A DNA stretch of 64,000 nt from Skermanella sp. TT6 (lineage in GTDB: Bacteria; Pseudomonadota; Alphaproteobacteria; Azospirillales; Azospirillaceae): the NCBI RefSeq assembly GCF_016653635.2, contig NZ_CP067420.1, forward strand, positions 2,329,501 to 2,393,500, written 5' to 3'. A model generated the notes under the pieces. The model did not search any database, was not told the origin of the DNA, and saw only the letters and a program-made list of their open reading frames with translations. Position numbers and translations under genes: made by a program. Position 1 is the stretch's first letter. Each line of letters begins with the position of its first letter. Positions 36,682 to 44,150 of this stretch are shown one piece after another.

Positions 36682-36792
36682 GCGGGCGGCATGGGGCGGG
36701 CTTCCGGCGCGCTTTTCCCTGGAACGCAAGAGTATGGGAAGTCCGTATCGGATTCGTTACACTGTAAGCGATCTTGTACGGAGTATCCCGGC

Positions 36793-38361
36793 GTGCGCAT
36801 CGCCATCAGCTTCACCGACCGCGTCGGCATCGCCCACGAGGTCCTGGCAGTCCTCGCCGCCCGGCGGCTGAACGTCGTCGCGGTGGAGGTCGATCCGCCC
36901 GACATCTTCATCGACGCGCCCGAGCTGGCCGGCGAGGCGCTGGACGGGCTGCGGCAGGCCCTGCTGGAGGTCGAGGGCGTGGAGGGCGTCGCCCCGGTGG
37001 ACATGCTGCCGGGCATGCGCCGCCGCCTGCACCTGGCGGCGGTGCTGGCAGCGATGCCCGATCCGGTGCTGGCGGTCGATGCCGAGGGGACGGTGATCCT
37101 GGCCAACGCCGCCGCCGACGACATCGTGGGCGAGGCGGCCCTGTCCGGCGGGGGCCTGGCCGGCAGGGGGATCGCGGAGCTGACCGGCGACGGGGATTTC
37201 CAGCGCGAGATGGTCGCCAACGGGTTTCAGGTGCCGGCGCGGGAGGTGATGCTGCGCGGGCAGCCGTTCCAGGTCGATGTCCGGCCGATCGCCGACCAGC
37301 CGTCCCGGGTGGCCGGCGGCGTGCTGACGCTGCACGCGCCGAGCCGGATCGGCGAGCGGCTCCAGGCGCTGCGGAACTTCGACGAGGGCGGCTTCGACGC
37401 GATCCTGGGCGATTCCCCCGCCATGACGGGGCTGAAGGCCCGGGCCGCCCGGTTGGCCGCGGTCGAGGCGCCGCTGCTGATCCTGGGCGAGACGGGGACC
37501 GGCAAGGAGCTGATCGCCCATGCCTGCCACCGGGCCAGCAGCAGGATGGGCAGGACCTTCCTGGCGCTGAACTGCGCGGCGCTGCCGGAGAACCTGGCCG
37601 AGAGCGAGCTGTTCGGCTATGCGCCCGGCTCCTTCACGGGGGCGCAGCGCGGCGGCAAGCCGGGGCTGCTGGAGCTGGCGCACCAGGGCACCGTGTTCCT
37701 CGACGAGGTCGGCGAGCTGTCGCCCTATCTCCAGGCCAAGCTGCTGCGGTTCCTGAACGACGGCAGCTTCCGCCGGGTCGGCGGCGACCACGAGATGAAG
37801 GTGGACGTGCGGATCATCAGCGCCACCCATCGCAAGCTGGACCAGATGGTGGCGGAGGGCGGCTTCCGCGAGGACCTGTATTACCGCCTGAACGTGCTGG
37901 CGCTCCAGGTGCCGCCGCTGCGGGAGCGCGGCGACGACATCCTGCTGCTGGCCCGCCACTTCATCCTGCGCGCCTGCGCCCAGGTCCAGCGCCGGCCCTG
38001 CCGGCTGACCGCGGGCGCCGCCGCGGCGCTGCTGGCGAACCCGTGGCGCGGCAACGTGCGGCAGCTGGAAAGCGTGATCTTCCGGGCGGTGACCATGACC
38101 GACGGCCCCTGGCTGGACGCGCCCGACCTGGAGATCGCCACCTCGCGCATGGCGGCGGAGCCGGGGCGGGGCGGGGACGGCGCCGGCGACGAGGGCGCCG
38201 GGAGCTGGGAGGAGGCGGTCGCCGAGTTCGAGCGCGCACTGCTGGACCGCCTGTTCCCGCGCTTCCCCTCCAGCCGCAAGCTGGCGGCGCGGCTGAAGAC
38301 GTCGCACACGATGGTGGCGAACAAGCTGCGGAAATACGGGATTCCGCAGGGGCGGGGGTAG
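36793..38361 (+). CDS. TyrR-like transcriptional regulator (ACT-PAS-AAA+-HTH)
   Basis: The 522-residue protein has an N-terminal ACT domain (about 1-75), a PAS-like domain (about 78-190: AAMPDPVLAVDAEGTVILANAA), a sigma54-type AAA+ domain (about 205-435) and a C-terminal helix-turn-helix (FPSSRKLAARLKTSHTMVANKLRKY). The AAA+ part has Walker A GETGTGKE, the loop GSFTGA, and Walker B GTVFLDEVGEL. TyrR/PhhR members bind aromatic or other amino acids through ACT. The loop is GSFTGA, close to the sigma54-contacting GAFTGA that E. coli TyrR lacks. A GTG at 36793 is the start. Its position opposite dadX suggests control of D-amino-acid catabolism. Confidence 0.9.
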   Translation: MRIAISFTDRVGIAHEVLAVLAARRLNVVAVEVDPPDIFIDAPELAGEALDGLRQALLEVEGVEGVAPVDMLPGMRRRLHLAAVLAAMPDPVLAVDAEGTVILANAAADDIVGEAALSGGGLAGRGIAELTGDGDFQREMVANGFQVPAREVMLRGQPFQVDVRPIADQPSRVAGGVLTLHAPSRIGERLQALRNFDEGGFDAILGDSPAMTGLKARAARLAAVEAPLLILGETGTGKELIAHACHRASSRMGRTFLALNCAALPENLAESELFGYAPGSFTGAQRGGKPGLLELAHQGTVFLDEVGELSPYLQAKLLRFLNDGSFRRVGGDHEMKVDVRIISATHRKLDQMVAEGGFREDLYYRLNVLALQVPPLRERGDDILLLARHFILRACAQVQRRPCRLTAGAAAALLANPWRGNVRQLESVIFRAVTMTDGPWLDAPDLEIATSRMAAEPGRGGDGAGDEGAGSWEEAVAEFERALLDRLFPRFPSSRKLAARLKTSHTMVANKLRKYGIPQGRG

Positions 38362-38377
38362 GGCGAGCCGACGCCCG

Positions 38378-38612
38378 TCACGGCGCGCGGCGCGGCAGGA
38401 CCCAGCAGGACAGTCCGACGCCGACAAGGACCAGCGCACCGACGATGATGGTGTCGTAGGCGACCGTCAGCGGCCCGAACCGGGCCGGCATGTGGTGCAG
38501 GGAGACCCCCCAGCAGCGGGATGACGGCGTAGTAGCCGAAGGCGGTGAAGGGCAGGGCGATCAGCGGCAGCAGGACACCCCAGATCACCAGCAGCTTGCC
38601 TATCGTTCGCAT
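38378..38612 (-). pseudogene. Small membrane protein broken by a one-base frameshift in a G6 tract
   Basis: The frame starting at 38612 (MRTIGKLLVIWGVLLPLIALPFTAFGYYAVIPLLG) encodes a membrane helix and then loses sense. A second frame continues with SLHHMPARFGPLTVAYDTIIVGALVLVGVGLSCWVLPRRAP, which holds a second helix and ends at 38378. Joining them needs one base fewer at the six-C run at 38506-38511 (plus strand). The result would be a two-helix protein of about 77 residues. A homopolymer error in the sequence and true phase variation or decay cannot be told apart here. Confidence 0.6.
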
Positions 38613-39582
38613 GGGTGCCTCCGGTCCGGGCAGGGGTGTAGGGGGGGGCCGAGTCGGGTTGGTTCGGGCGGGCGGGATATGGGCATGGGGGCGGGTCCGC
38701 GTCTCCGTTGGAGGGAAGCGACGGGAAGGCGTGGGCGCACGGGGGCCGCCGTTACCCGGAACGGGTGCGGCTTACGCCCGGAGCGGAGAGGGAAAAGGTG
38801 CGCCGGATCTCAGGACGGGATGGGAGCGGGATGCCGTGCCCCGACCGTGGCGCCGCGGAAATCCGCGGCGCCGAACGGTTCACCCGCCGCCGCGAGGGTC
38901 GAAACCCCCGCGGCGACGGTCCACAAAAAACGGTGCGAAAACACACCAGGCGGTGTGCTATTGCTCGCCTCAGCCATCGATACGACTCCTCAAGACAGGC
39001 TATCGTTGGTCAGGCCGGGGGGCGGAATTGGCGTTCCGCTTCCCGGCCGCCTCGCGGGGTGCGGGGCTGCGGCGAGTCTGAAGGGGTTACCCCGGGATGT
39101 CAAGGAGCGGGGGGGCTTGGACGCCGCCGGACGGCGGAATTGGCGCTTTCCCTGCCGAGCGATCAACCACTGATCGTTTCAACCCGATGATATACCGAAT
39201 ATCGCGCTGTATAGTCCGATCCTCTTCGGGAGGCGGCGGTGGCGCGGTCGCGGAGCCCTGTCCGACATCGAGGTCTTTCGCATTCCGCCCCTTGGCGTCG
39301 CCCAACTGCCATCCCGATCTGCCGGCAATGATAAGCCGCTTCAATCCGGATAAGAAATGTTCTGACCTGATGGTGGACCATGAACCCGATACGGTGCGCC
39401 CGGATCGGTGCAAGGATCATGATTTTCCGAGTTTCGAATGATCGGGGAAGAACCACGGTTTTTCGGTTTGGACATCACTGATGTTCTGGTTCGAAACCTG
39501 GCGCTTGCAATTTGTAGAAAAAATCTCATTTTTTGAATGGTGATAGAGGTTCGGCATCTTTGGGTTTTGACTGGACGGCGGG
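38613..39582. other. 970-base gene-free region, structured in its first half and AT-rich in its second
   Basis: No frame here reads like protein. From 38733 to 38957 it has four strong hairpins in series. From 39150 to 39580 the composition drops to AT-rich and probably holds the promoter of the membrane-protein/NTPase pair. A short element, GGCGGAATTGGCG, occurs twice (about 39022 and 39130). Confidence 0.7.
38733..38957. ncRNA. Candidate structured RNA or hairpin cluster
   Basis: Four hairpins follow one another. (1) 38733-38779 is nested: GGGCG/CGCCC outside, GCCGC/GCGGC, and ACCCG-gaa-CGGGT inside. (2) 38844-38879 has a perfect ten-base stem GGCGCCGCGG with AAAT loop, extended by ACCGT/ACGGT. 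(3) 38888-38915 has a 12-base stem with one mismatch and a CGAA loop. (4) 38942-38957 is CACACC-aggc-GGTGTG. They match no RNA family that I recognise. Strand is unknown. Confidence 0.4.
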
Positions 39583-39876
39583 ATGGATACGACTCTGATT
39601 GCCGGAGGGCTTCTTTTCATCGTCGGATTGCTGCTGCTTGGAAAGGGGCGGGGCGGCGGGAACACGTTGCGTGCCCGCGACATCAGTGGGACGGTGGTGC
39701 AGAGCAGCGGCAACGGCCATGTCAGCGTATCGGGTACCGCTCCCCCCGGACCGGCCCATGAGCCGGCACCGGCGCGGTCGAAAGACAGCCTGCTGACCGT
39801 CATCGGCTCCTTATGCAGCATTCTCGGGCTGGTGCTTGCGATCTTCAGCCTCCTGCCGGGCGCCAAGGGCGACTGA
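39583..39876 (+). CDS. Small two-helix membrane protein sharing a motif with the next gene's NTPase
   Basis: The 97-residue product has a helix at about 4-20, a linker with the motif N-LR--D-SG--VQ (residues 27-40: NTLRARDISGTVVQ, followed by G-HVSVSG), a Pro/Ala spacer, and a second helix at about 69-91. The linker motif recurs near the start of the STAND NTPase encoded four bases downstream. No family is recognised. A small membrane protein paired with an NLR-like NTPase through a shared beta-type motif fits an effector/sensor pair in which the NTPase would nucleate assembly of the membrane protein. That role is inferred. Confidence 0.7.
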   Translation: MDTTLIAGGLLFIVGLLLLGKGRGGGNTLRARDISGTVVQSSGNGHVSVSGTAPPGPAHEPAPARSKDSLLTVIGSLCSILGLVLAIFSLLPGAKGD

Positions 39877-39880
39877 CCCG

Positions 39881-42163
39881 ATGATCGGGTGGTTCGGAAA
39901 GTTGCTCGGCGGTGCCGGGAACAGCCTGAGGGGGCAGGATAACTCCGGGCAGATCGTGCAGGCGACGGTGGGTGACAACTCAAAATTATCCGTCACAGTC
40001 AACGCTTCTCCGTCCGACCCGCCCTGGAAACCCGACCTGAGCATTCCCCGTCTGGGTTCGGCCCGTGACGAAAACCGGTTCGTGTATTTCGCACGCCGCA
40101 CGCCCTTCGTCGGCCGCGAGGGGGAGATGGCGCGGCTTCGTTCTTTCCTGGACCAGCCGGCCCCGTTCCTCTGGTGGCTTGTGACGGCGCCTGGCGGTGC
40201 CGGCAAGAGCCGCATCGGGCTGGAACTCTGCCTGGAAAAGGCGGGGGATGGCAAAGGCTGGCATGCGGGCTTCCTGGCCTGGGCGGACAAAGCTTCCTGG
40301 AGTTCCTGGCAGCCCGACCGGCCGACGCTGATCGTGGTCGACTATGCCCAGACTCGTGCCGAGCGGCTGGGCGAGGTCATCCGGACCCTGGGCCGCACCC
40401 TGGGCGGGCGGCGGGACCTCCGCCATCCCGTGCGCCTTCTGCTGCTGGAACGCTCGGCCGACCGGACATGGCTCGACCGTCTGGAAGGCGGTGCCGGTGA
40501 GACCGACGGCGTGCTGACCCGGGAATACCGCCACGAGGAACCGCTGCCGCTGCCCGACCTGGACGACGAGGCTCTCGCCGAGGTGATCGCCGCCATGGCG
40601 GGCGGAAAGGCCCATCTCGCGCGCGACGCCGTGGGCCTTCTGAAGGGGATCGACCCTGACTCCCGTGCGCTCTTCGCCGCCTTCCTGGGGGATGCGCTTG
40701 CCAGGGGCGAAGACCCGCGGGCCTGGGACAAGGCGGCGCTGCTCGGCCATGTGCTGCAGCACGAGAGAAGCGTCTGGAGAAAGGCCGGCGCCACCGAGGA
40801 GGACCGCAACCTGCTGATGCTGGCGACCCTGACCGGTGGCTTTCACCTGGAATGGTATGGCCATCCCGCGCTGAAACCCCTGCTGGACCGGCTGCCGAGT
40901 CCGGAGGACCCGCAAGCGGCGAACCGCTATCGGGCCATGGCCGGTATCCCGGCAGTCGAGAATGTCCTGCCAGGCCTCGTGCCCGACATTCTCGGCGAAC
41001 AGTTCATCCTTGACCATTTCGACACCGGGCATCTCGCTACCCGGGAAACGAGGGTCCGGCCATGGCTGGACTGCGCCTGGCATCTCGCTCCCTGGACGAC
41101 TTGGCCGACCCTCGACCGGATGGTGGTCGATTTCGGGAACGAGGCCGGCCTTCCGGCTTTCCTGCATCCCCCCGCAGTGCCGGGAGATGGAGCGGTGGCC
41201 TGGGCCATGCTGGCCGTCAATGCGACTGCCCGGCTGGGGCCGACCAAGTCTGAAACAGCCACGAGAGTGTACCGGGATCTGGCTTCGCTGGCGGAAAAAC
41301 AACCCGGCGAGCCGGCCCTGCGCGAGCCACAAGCTCAGGCGGCGGTCAACCTGATCCATGGCCTCGGGGCGACGGACCCGGCGGCGGCGCGCGGGCTCTA
41401 CGGCCGGCTGGAAGAGCTCGCCCGGGACCACCCCGGCGAGCCGGCCCTGCGCGAGGCACAGGCCCAGGCGGCGGTCAACCTGATCAACGGCCTTGGGGCG
41501 ACGGACCCGGCGGCGGCGCGCGGGCTCTACGACCGGCTGGAAGAGCTCGCCCGGGGCCACCCCGGCGAGCCGGCCCTGCGCGAGGCACAGGCCAAGGCGG
41601 CGTTCAACCTGATCCTTGACCTCGGGGCGATGGAACCGGCGGCGGCGCGCGGACTCTACGACCAGCTGGAAGAGCTCCGCCGGAACCACCCCGGCGAGCC
41701 GGCCCTGCGCGAGGAACAAGCTCAGGCGGCGGTCAACCTGATCAGGGGCCTCGGGGCGACGGACCCGGCGGCGGCGCGCGGGCTCTACGGCCGGCTGGAA
41801 GAGCTCGCCCGGGACCACCCCGGCGAGCCGGCCCTCCGCGAGGAACAGGCCAAGGCGGCGGTCAACCTGATCTATGACCTCGGGGCGACGGACCCGTGGG
41901 CGGCGCGCGGGCTCTACGACCGGCTGGAAGAGCTCGCCCGGGGCCACCCCGGCGAGTTGGCCCTACGCGAGAATCAGGCCAGGGCCGCAATAGTAATTAC
42001 CTTGTATGCGGCCGGCACCGACGATTTCTCGGTACTGGACGGAATTCGGCCGCGATTAGGGCCGTTGAAAGCCGACATGGCGAGGCTCATCGAACAGGTG
42101 GGCGATCATCTTCCCGCCGAATTGATTGCAGGACTCAAGAATTTGCTTGCGTTGGACGACTGA
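39881..42163 (+). CDS. STAND-type P-loop NTPase with N-terminal shared motif and six TPR-like repeats
   Basis: The 760-residue protein opens with WFGKLLGGAGNSLRGQDNS and GQIVQATVG (motif at about 14-30). It then has FVGRE (76-80), Walker A TAPGGAGKS (Lys109-Ser110), Walker B TLIVVDYAQ (Asp154) and an LLLLERSADRTW sensor-like strand, so an AAA+/STAND ATPase core covers about 75-370. A helical middle follows, then from about residue 476 six units of a 43-residue helical repeat (GEPALREAQAQAAVNLI and DPAAARGLYDRLEELARGHP), and a short C-terminal domain. STAND proteins couple ligand sensing by repeats to ATP-driven oligomerisation; many serve in antiviral defence. An HsdR remnant lies next to it. 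Confidence 0.85.
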   Translation: MIGWFGKLLGGAGNSLRGQDNSGQIVQATVGDNSKLSVTVNASPSDPPWKPDLSIPRLGSARDENRFVYFARRTPFVGREGEMARLRSFLDQPAPFLWWLVTAPGGAGKSRIGLELCLEKAGDGKGWHAGFLAWADKASWSSWQPDRPTLIVVDYAQTRAERLGEVIRTLGRTLGGRRDLRHPVRLLLLERSADRTWLDRLEGGAGETDGVLTREYRHEEPLPLPDLDDEALAEVIAAMAGGKAHLARDAVGLLKGIDPDSRALFAAFLGDALARGEDPRAWDKAALLGHVLQHERSVWRKAGATEEDRNLLMLATLTGGFHLEWYGHPALKPLLDRLPSPEDPQAANRYRAMAGIPAVENVLPGLVPDILGEQFILDHFDTGHLATRETRVRPWLDCAWHLAPWTTWPTLDRMVVDFGNEAGLPAFLHPPAVPGDGAVAWAMLAVNATARLGPTKSETATRVYRDLASLAEKQPGEPALREPQAQAAVNLIHGLGATDPAAARGLYGRLEELARDHPGEPALREAQAQAAVNLINGLGATDPAAARGLYDRLEELARGHPGEPALREAQAKAAFNLILDLGAMEPAAARGLYDQLEELRRNHPGEPALREEQAQAAVNLIRGLGATDPAAARGLYGRLEELARDHPGEPALREEQAKAAVNLIYDLGATDPWAARGLYDRLEELARGHPGELALRENQARAAIVITLYAAGTDDFSVLDGIRPRLGPLKADMARLIEQVGDHLPAELIAGLKNLLALDD
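41306..41988 (+). repeat. Tandem 129-bp coding repeats inside the STAND NTPase gene
   Basis: Unit starts are at 41306, 41435, 41564, 41693, 41822 and 41951, exactly 129 bases (43 codons) apart; five are complete and the sixth is partial. Units differ at few positions, mainly in the codons after AAVNLI and in the spacer ARDH/ARGH/RRNH. Such DNA-level similarity points to recent copy-number change or gene conversion. Confidence 0.92.
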
Positions 42164-42188
42164 CAGCTTTCGGCGTTCCTGCCGGATA

Positions 42189-42615
42189 GCCATGGATCGA
42201 GTCCGGCCATGACGAGACGATCGTCGAGATCGTCATCAGCGAAGCGCAGAACGAGGTCTCCGACTTCGCGAAATGGGGCTTCGACATCATCCCGCACCGC
42301 GCCCTGATGAAACAGGGCTTCGCCACCATGGACGGCCAGCGGGTCGCTGTCGAGACCGCATTCAAGAATCCCAAACACCCGTTCCGCGTCGCCATCGTCT
42401 GCGCCATGTGGCTGACCGTCTTCGACGGGGAATCCCTGTTCACGCTGTATATCGACAAGCCGATGAAGGCGCATAATCTGATGCAGGCCATCGCGCGGGC
42501 CAATCGGGTCTATCCCGGCAGGGATTTCGGCCTGATCGTCGATTGCAACGGCATGCTGAAAAGCCTGCGGGAGGCGCTGGCAACGTCTATACCTATGTCT
42601 GGCAGCAGGCAATGA
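42189..42615 (+). pseudogene. hsdR: Type I restriction enzyme HsdR fragment
   Basis: The frame right after the NTPase reads VISEAQNEVSDFAKWGFDIIPHRALMKQGF, VETAFKNPKHPFRVAIVCAMWLTVFD, TLYIDKPMKAHNLMQAIARANRVYPG and GLIVDCNGMLKSLREALA. This is the second helicase domain of type I restriction R subunits, including the motif VI region. Both the nuclease and first helicase domains and the C-terminal part are missing, and conserved residues are changed (TGFD to TVFD). A continuation of sense in another frame (NVYTYVWQQA) suggests a late frameshift. It cannot be a working nuclease-translocase. Confidence 0.85.
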
Positions 42616-43059
42616 ACCATGGATTCGCAAGTGCGGCGTGAGGGCATCGAAGTGAACTGAACCGCGCCCGAAAGGCGATTTGGGGCATTCGGACGGCTTT
42701 CGGTGATCCCGTCGGATGTCGAGGCCGAAGCGGTCACCCGCGGAGCCGACGTGACCGGACTTCCCGTGACGGCAAGGTTCCGTGTAGCGGGAGTGCCGCC
42801 GATCGTGCCGGCAGATCACTCCGGGACAGCACTCCGCGATATCGTCGTGGGCGCCGGCTTCACGCTCCGCGTTGATGCGATGGACTGCGGGCAGGCGGCG
42901 CAAGTACTGAATCGCCCATAGGGGGACGGCACGGCCCGGCAAATGCGCGCCGCTTGACCACGGTCAAGGGATCTCCGACCGGCGCAGTCAAGTTTGTCCC
43001 CAGGCCATTGGCCGCCAGCACCTCGACATCTCCCGGGCAGCACCCCGGGACGGCATCTA
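42616..43059. other. Gene-free region with an NnrR/Dnr-type box
   Basis: No recognisable gene. A GTG-started 72-codon frame at 42703-42921 has no features to support it. The box at 42954-42967 and the following nnrU fragment suggest that this was once a promoter region of a denitrification gene. Confidence 0.5.
42954..42967. promoter_or_regulatory. Crp/Fnr-family (NnrR/Dnr-type) binding box 1
   Basis: TTGAC-CACG-GTCAA, symmetric and flanked by C...G, conforms to the TTGAY-N4-RTCAA boxes of Fnr/Dnr/NnrR regulators. It lies upstream of the nnrU fragment and shares its flanks (gcTTGAC...GTCAAGgg) with box 2. Confidence 0.7.
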
Positions 43060-43207
43060 GCCCTTCACCGGCATCCTGTTGGGGCGCGAAAGAATCGCCT
43101 GGGGCGAGATCGGCGGGGCACGGCCGCTCCTGGCCGTCGTCCTCTGGGCGGCGCTGCTGCTGCTCCATCCCGTGGTGATCGGCCCCGACCCGCTGGCCTA
43201 CCTTTGA
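43060..43207 (+). pseudogene. nnrU: C-terminal fragment of an NnrU-like membrane protein
   Basis: The only sensible frame reads FTGILLGRERIAWGEIGGARPLLAVVLWAALLLLHPVVIGPDPL and stops at 43207. This is the last membrane helix and tail of NnrU, a membrane protein linked to nitric-oxide/nitrite metabolism. A TAG lies just upstream in the same frame and no start is present, so the rest is lost. Confidence 0.55.
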
Positions 43208-43246
43208 CATCGACGGGCGCCCGCGGCCGACGAAAAGACCGGGCGC

Positions 43247-43260
43247 TTGACCGCTGTCAA
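43247..43260 (+). promoter_or_regulatory. NnrR/Dnr-type binding box 2
   Basis: TTGAC-CGCT-GTCAA sits with its centre 60 bases before the ATG of the DUF2249 gene, a suitable place for activation by a Crp/Fnr regulator such as the one encoded at 45803-46513. Confidence 0.75.
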
Positions 43261-43313
43261 GGGCCGCCGCCGCCGATGCGGCAGGATGGCGGCGAGATCA
43301 CCCGGAGTTGACG

Positions 43314-44150
43314 ATGAGCGTGACGTCCTTCCCCCTTACCACCGACATGCTGCTGGCCGACGTGATCGCCGGGGACGGCGAGGCGATAGGCCGGCTGGCC
43401 GGGCTCAACCCCGTCTTCGCCGTCCTGCTGGAGCCGGAGCACAAGAACGCCATGGCCGGCCAGATCCGGCTGGGCGAGGCGGCCCGCATCGCGGAGGTGC
43501 CGTTCGACATCCTGTGCGCCGTGCTTCAGGGCCGGCTGTCCGCAGCCGGGATCGGCCGTCCCGACGCTTCCGGTCACGCCGGCCCCGCGGCCGGCGCGCC
43601 GGTCGGGGACTGGTTCGAGCAGGCCTTGAGCCAGTCCGCTCCCCACTTGGACGTGCGGCCGCTGCTGGCGTCCGGCCAGGACCCCTTCGCCCACGTCATG
43701 TCCACCGCGGCGCGGGTCCCGCCCGGTGGCTTCATGGTGGTGGACGCGCCTTTCGACCCGGCCCCGCTGCGCCGGGTGCTGGCCGGCAAGGGCTTCACCT
43801 CGCTCGGCCGGCAACTGGGCGCGGGGCACTGGCGCATCTGCTGGCGCCGCGAGGAACCGGCCGGGCTCGACGACGCGGCGCAGCCGCCGGTGCCGGAGCC
43901 GCGCCGGGGGCCGGAGCCGTGGCAGGCGGCGGACGGCACCCATCTGGACGTGCGCGGTCTCCAGCCGCCGGAGCCCATGACGCGGGTGCTCGACCTGATC
44001 GACGCGGGCACCGCCGAGTGCCTCGTCCTGCACCATGACCGCGAACCGGTCTTCCTCTTCCCCATGCTGGCCGAGCGCGGCTGGTCCTGCCTGTCGGTCG
44101 AGCACCTGGAGGGCGAGGTCCGGGTCACGCTGGCGCGGGAGGAGTGGTGA
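43314..44150 (+). CDS. DUF1858-DUF2249 protein of the denitrification/NO-response type
   Basis: The 278-residue protein has an N-terminal DUF1858-like domain (about 1-65: LTTDMLLADVIAGDGEAIGRLAGLNPVFAVLLEPEHKN) and two DUF2249 domains (about 105-185 and 205-275). Those contain HLDVRPLLASGQDPFAHVM followed by GGFMVVDAPFDPAPLRRVLAGKGF, and HLDVRGLQPPEPMTRVLDLIDAG followed by LVLHHDREPVFLFPMLAERG. DUF2249 proteins are common beside nitrite/NO reductase genes; function not established. It starts the operon with the NnrS-like and MIP18 genes; its stop overlaps the next GTG. Confidence 0.85.
   Translation: MSVTSFPLTTDMLLADVIAGDGEAIGRLAGLNPVFAVLLEPEHKNAMAGQIRLGEAARIAEVPFDILCAVLQGRLSAAGIGRPDASGHAGPAAGAPVGDWFEQALSQSAPHLDVRPLLASGQDPFAHVMSTAARVPPGGFMVVDAPFDPAPLRRVLAGKGFTSLGRQLGAGHWRICWRREEPAGLDDAAQPPVPEPRRGPEPWQAADGTHLDVRGLQPPEPMTRVLDLIDAGTAECLVLHHDREPVFLFPMLAERGWSCLSVEHLEGEVRVTLAREEW

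Noticed and set aside
36764-36790. Second TyrR-like half-sites near the regulator start
   Set aside because: Only partial matches around TGTAC; not enough to call a separate site.
38873-38960. Intrinsic terminator for an upstream plus-strand gene
   Set aside because: The A6 run lies after the hairpin on the plus strand, so no U-run would form, and the nearest plus-strand gene ends 500 bases earlier.
41306-41988. CRISPR-like periodicity
   Set aside because: The units are in-frame coding repeats of 129 bases with no unique spacers and no cas genes near.
42703-42921. 72-codon frame between HsdR and nnrU remnants
   Set aside because: GTG start without a ribosome site, no recognisable motif, and the zone is made of gene debris.
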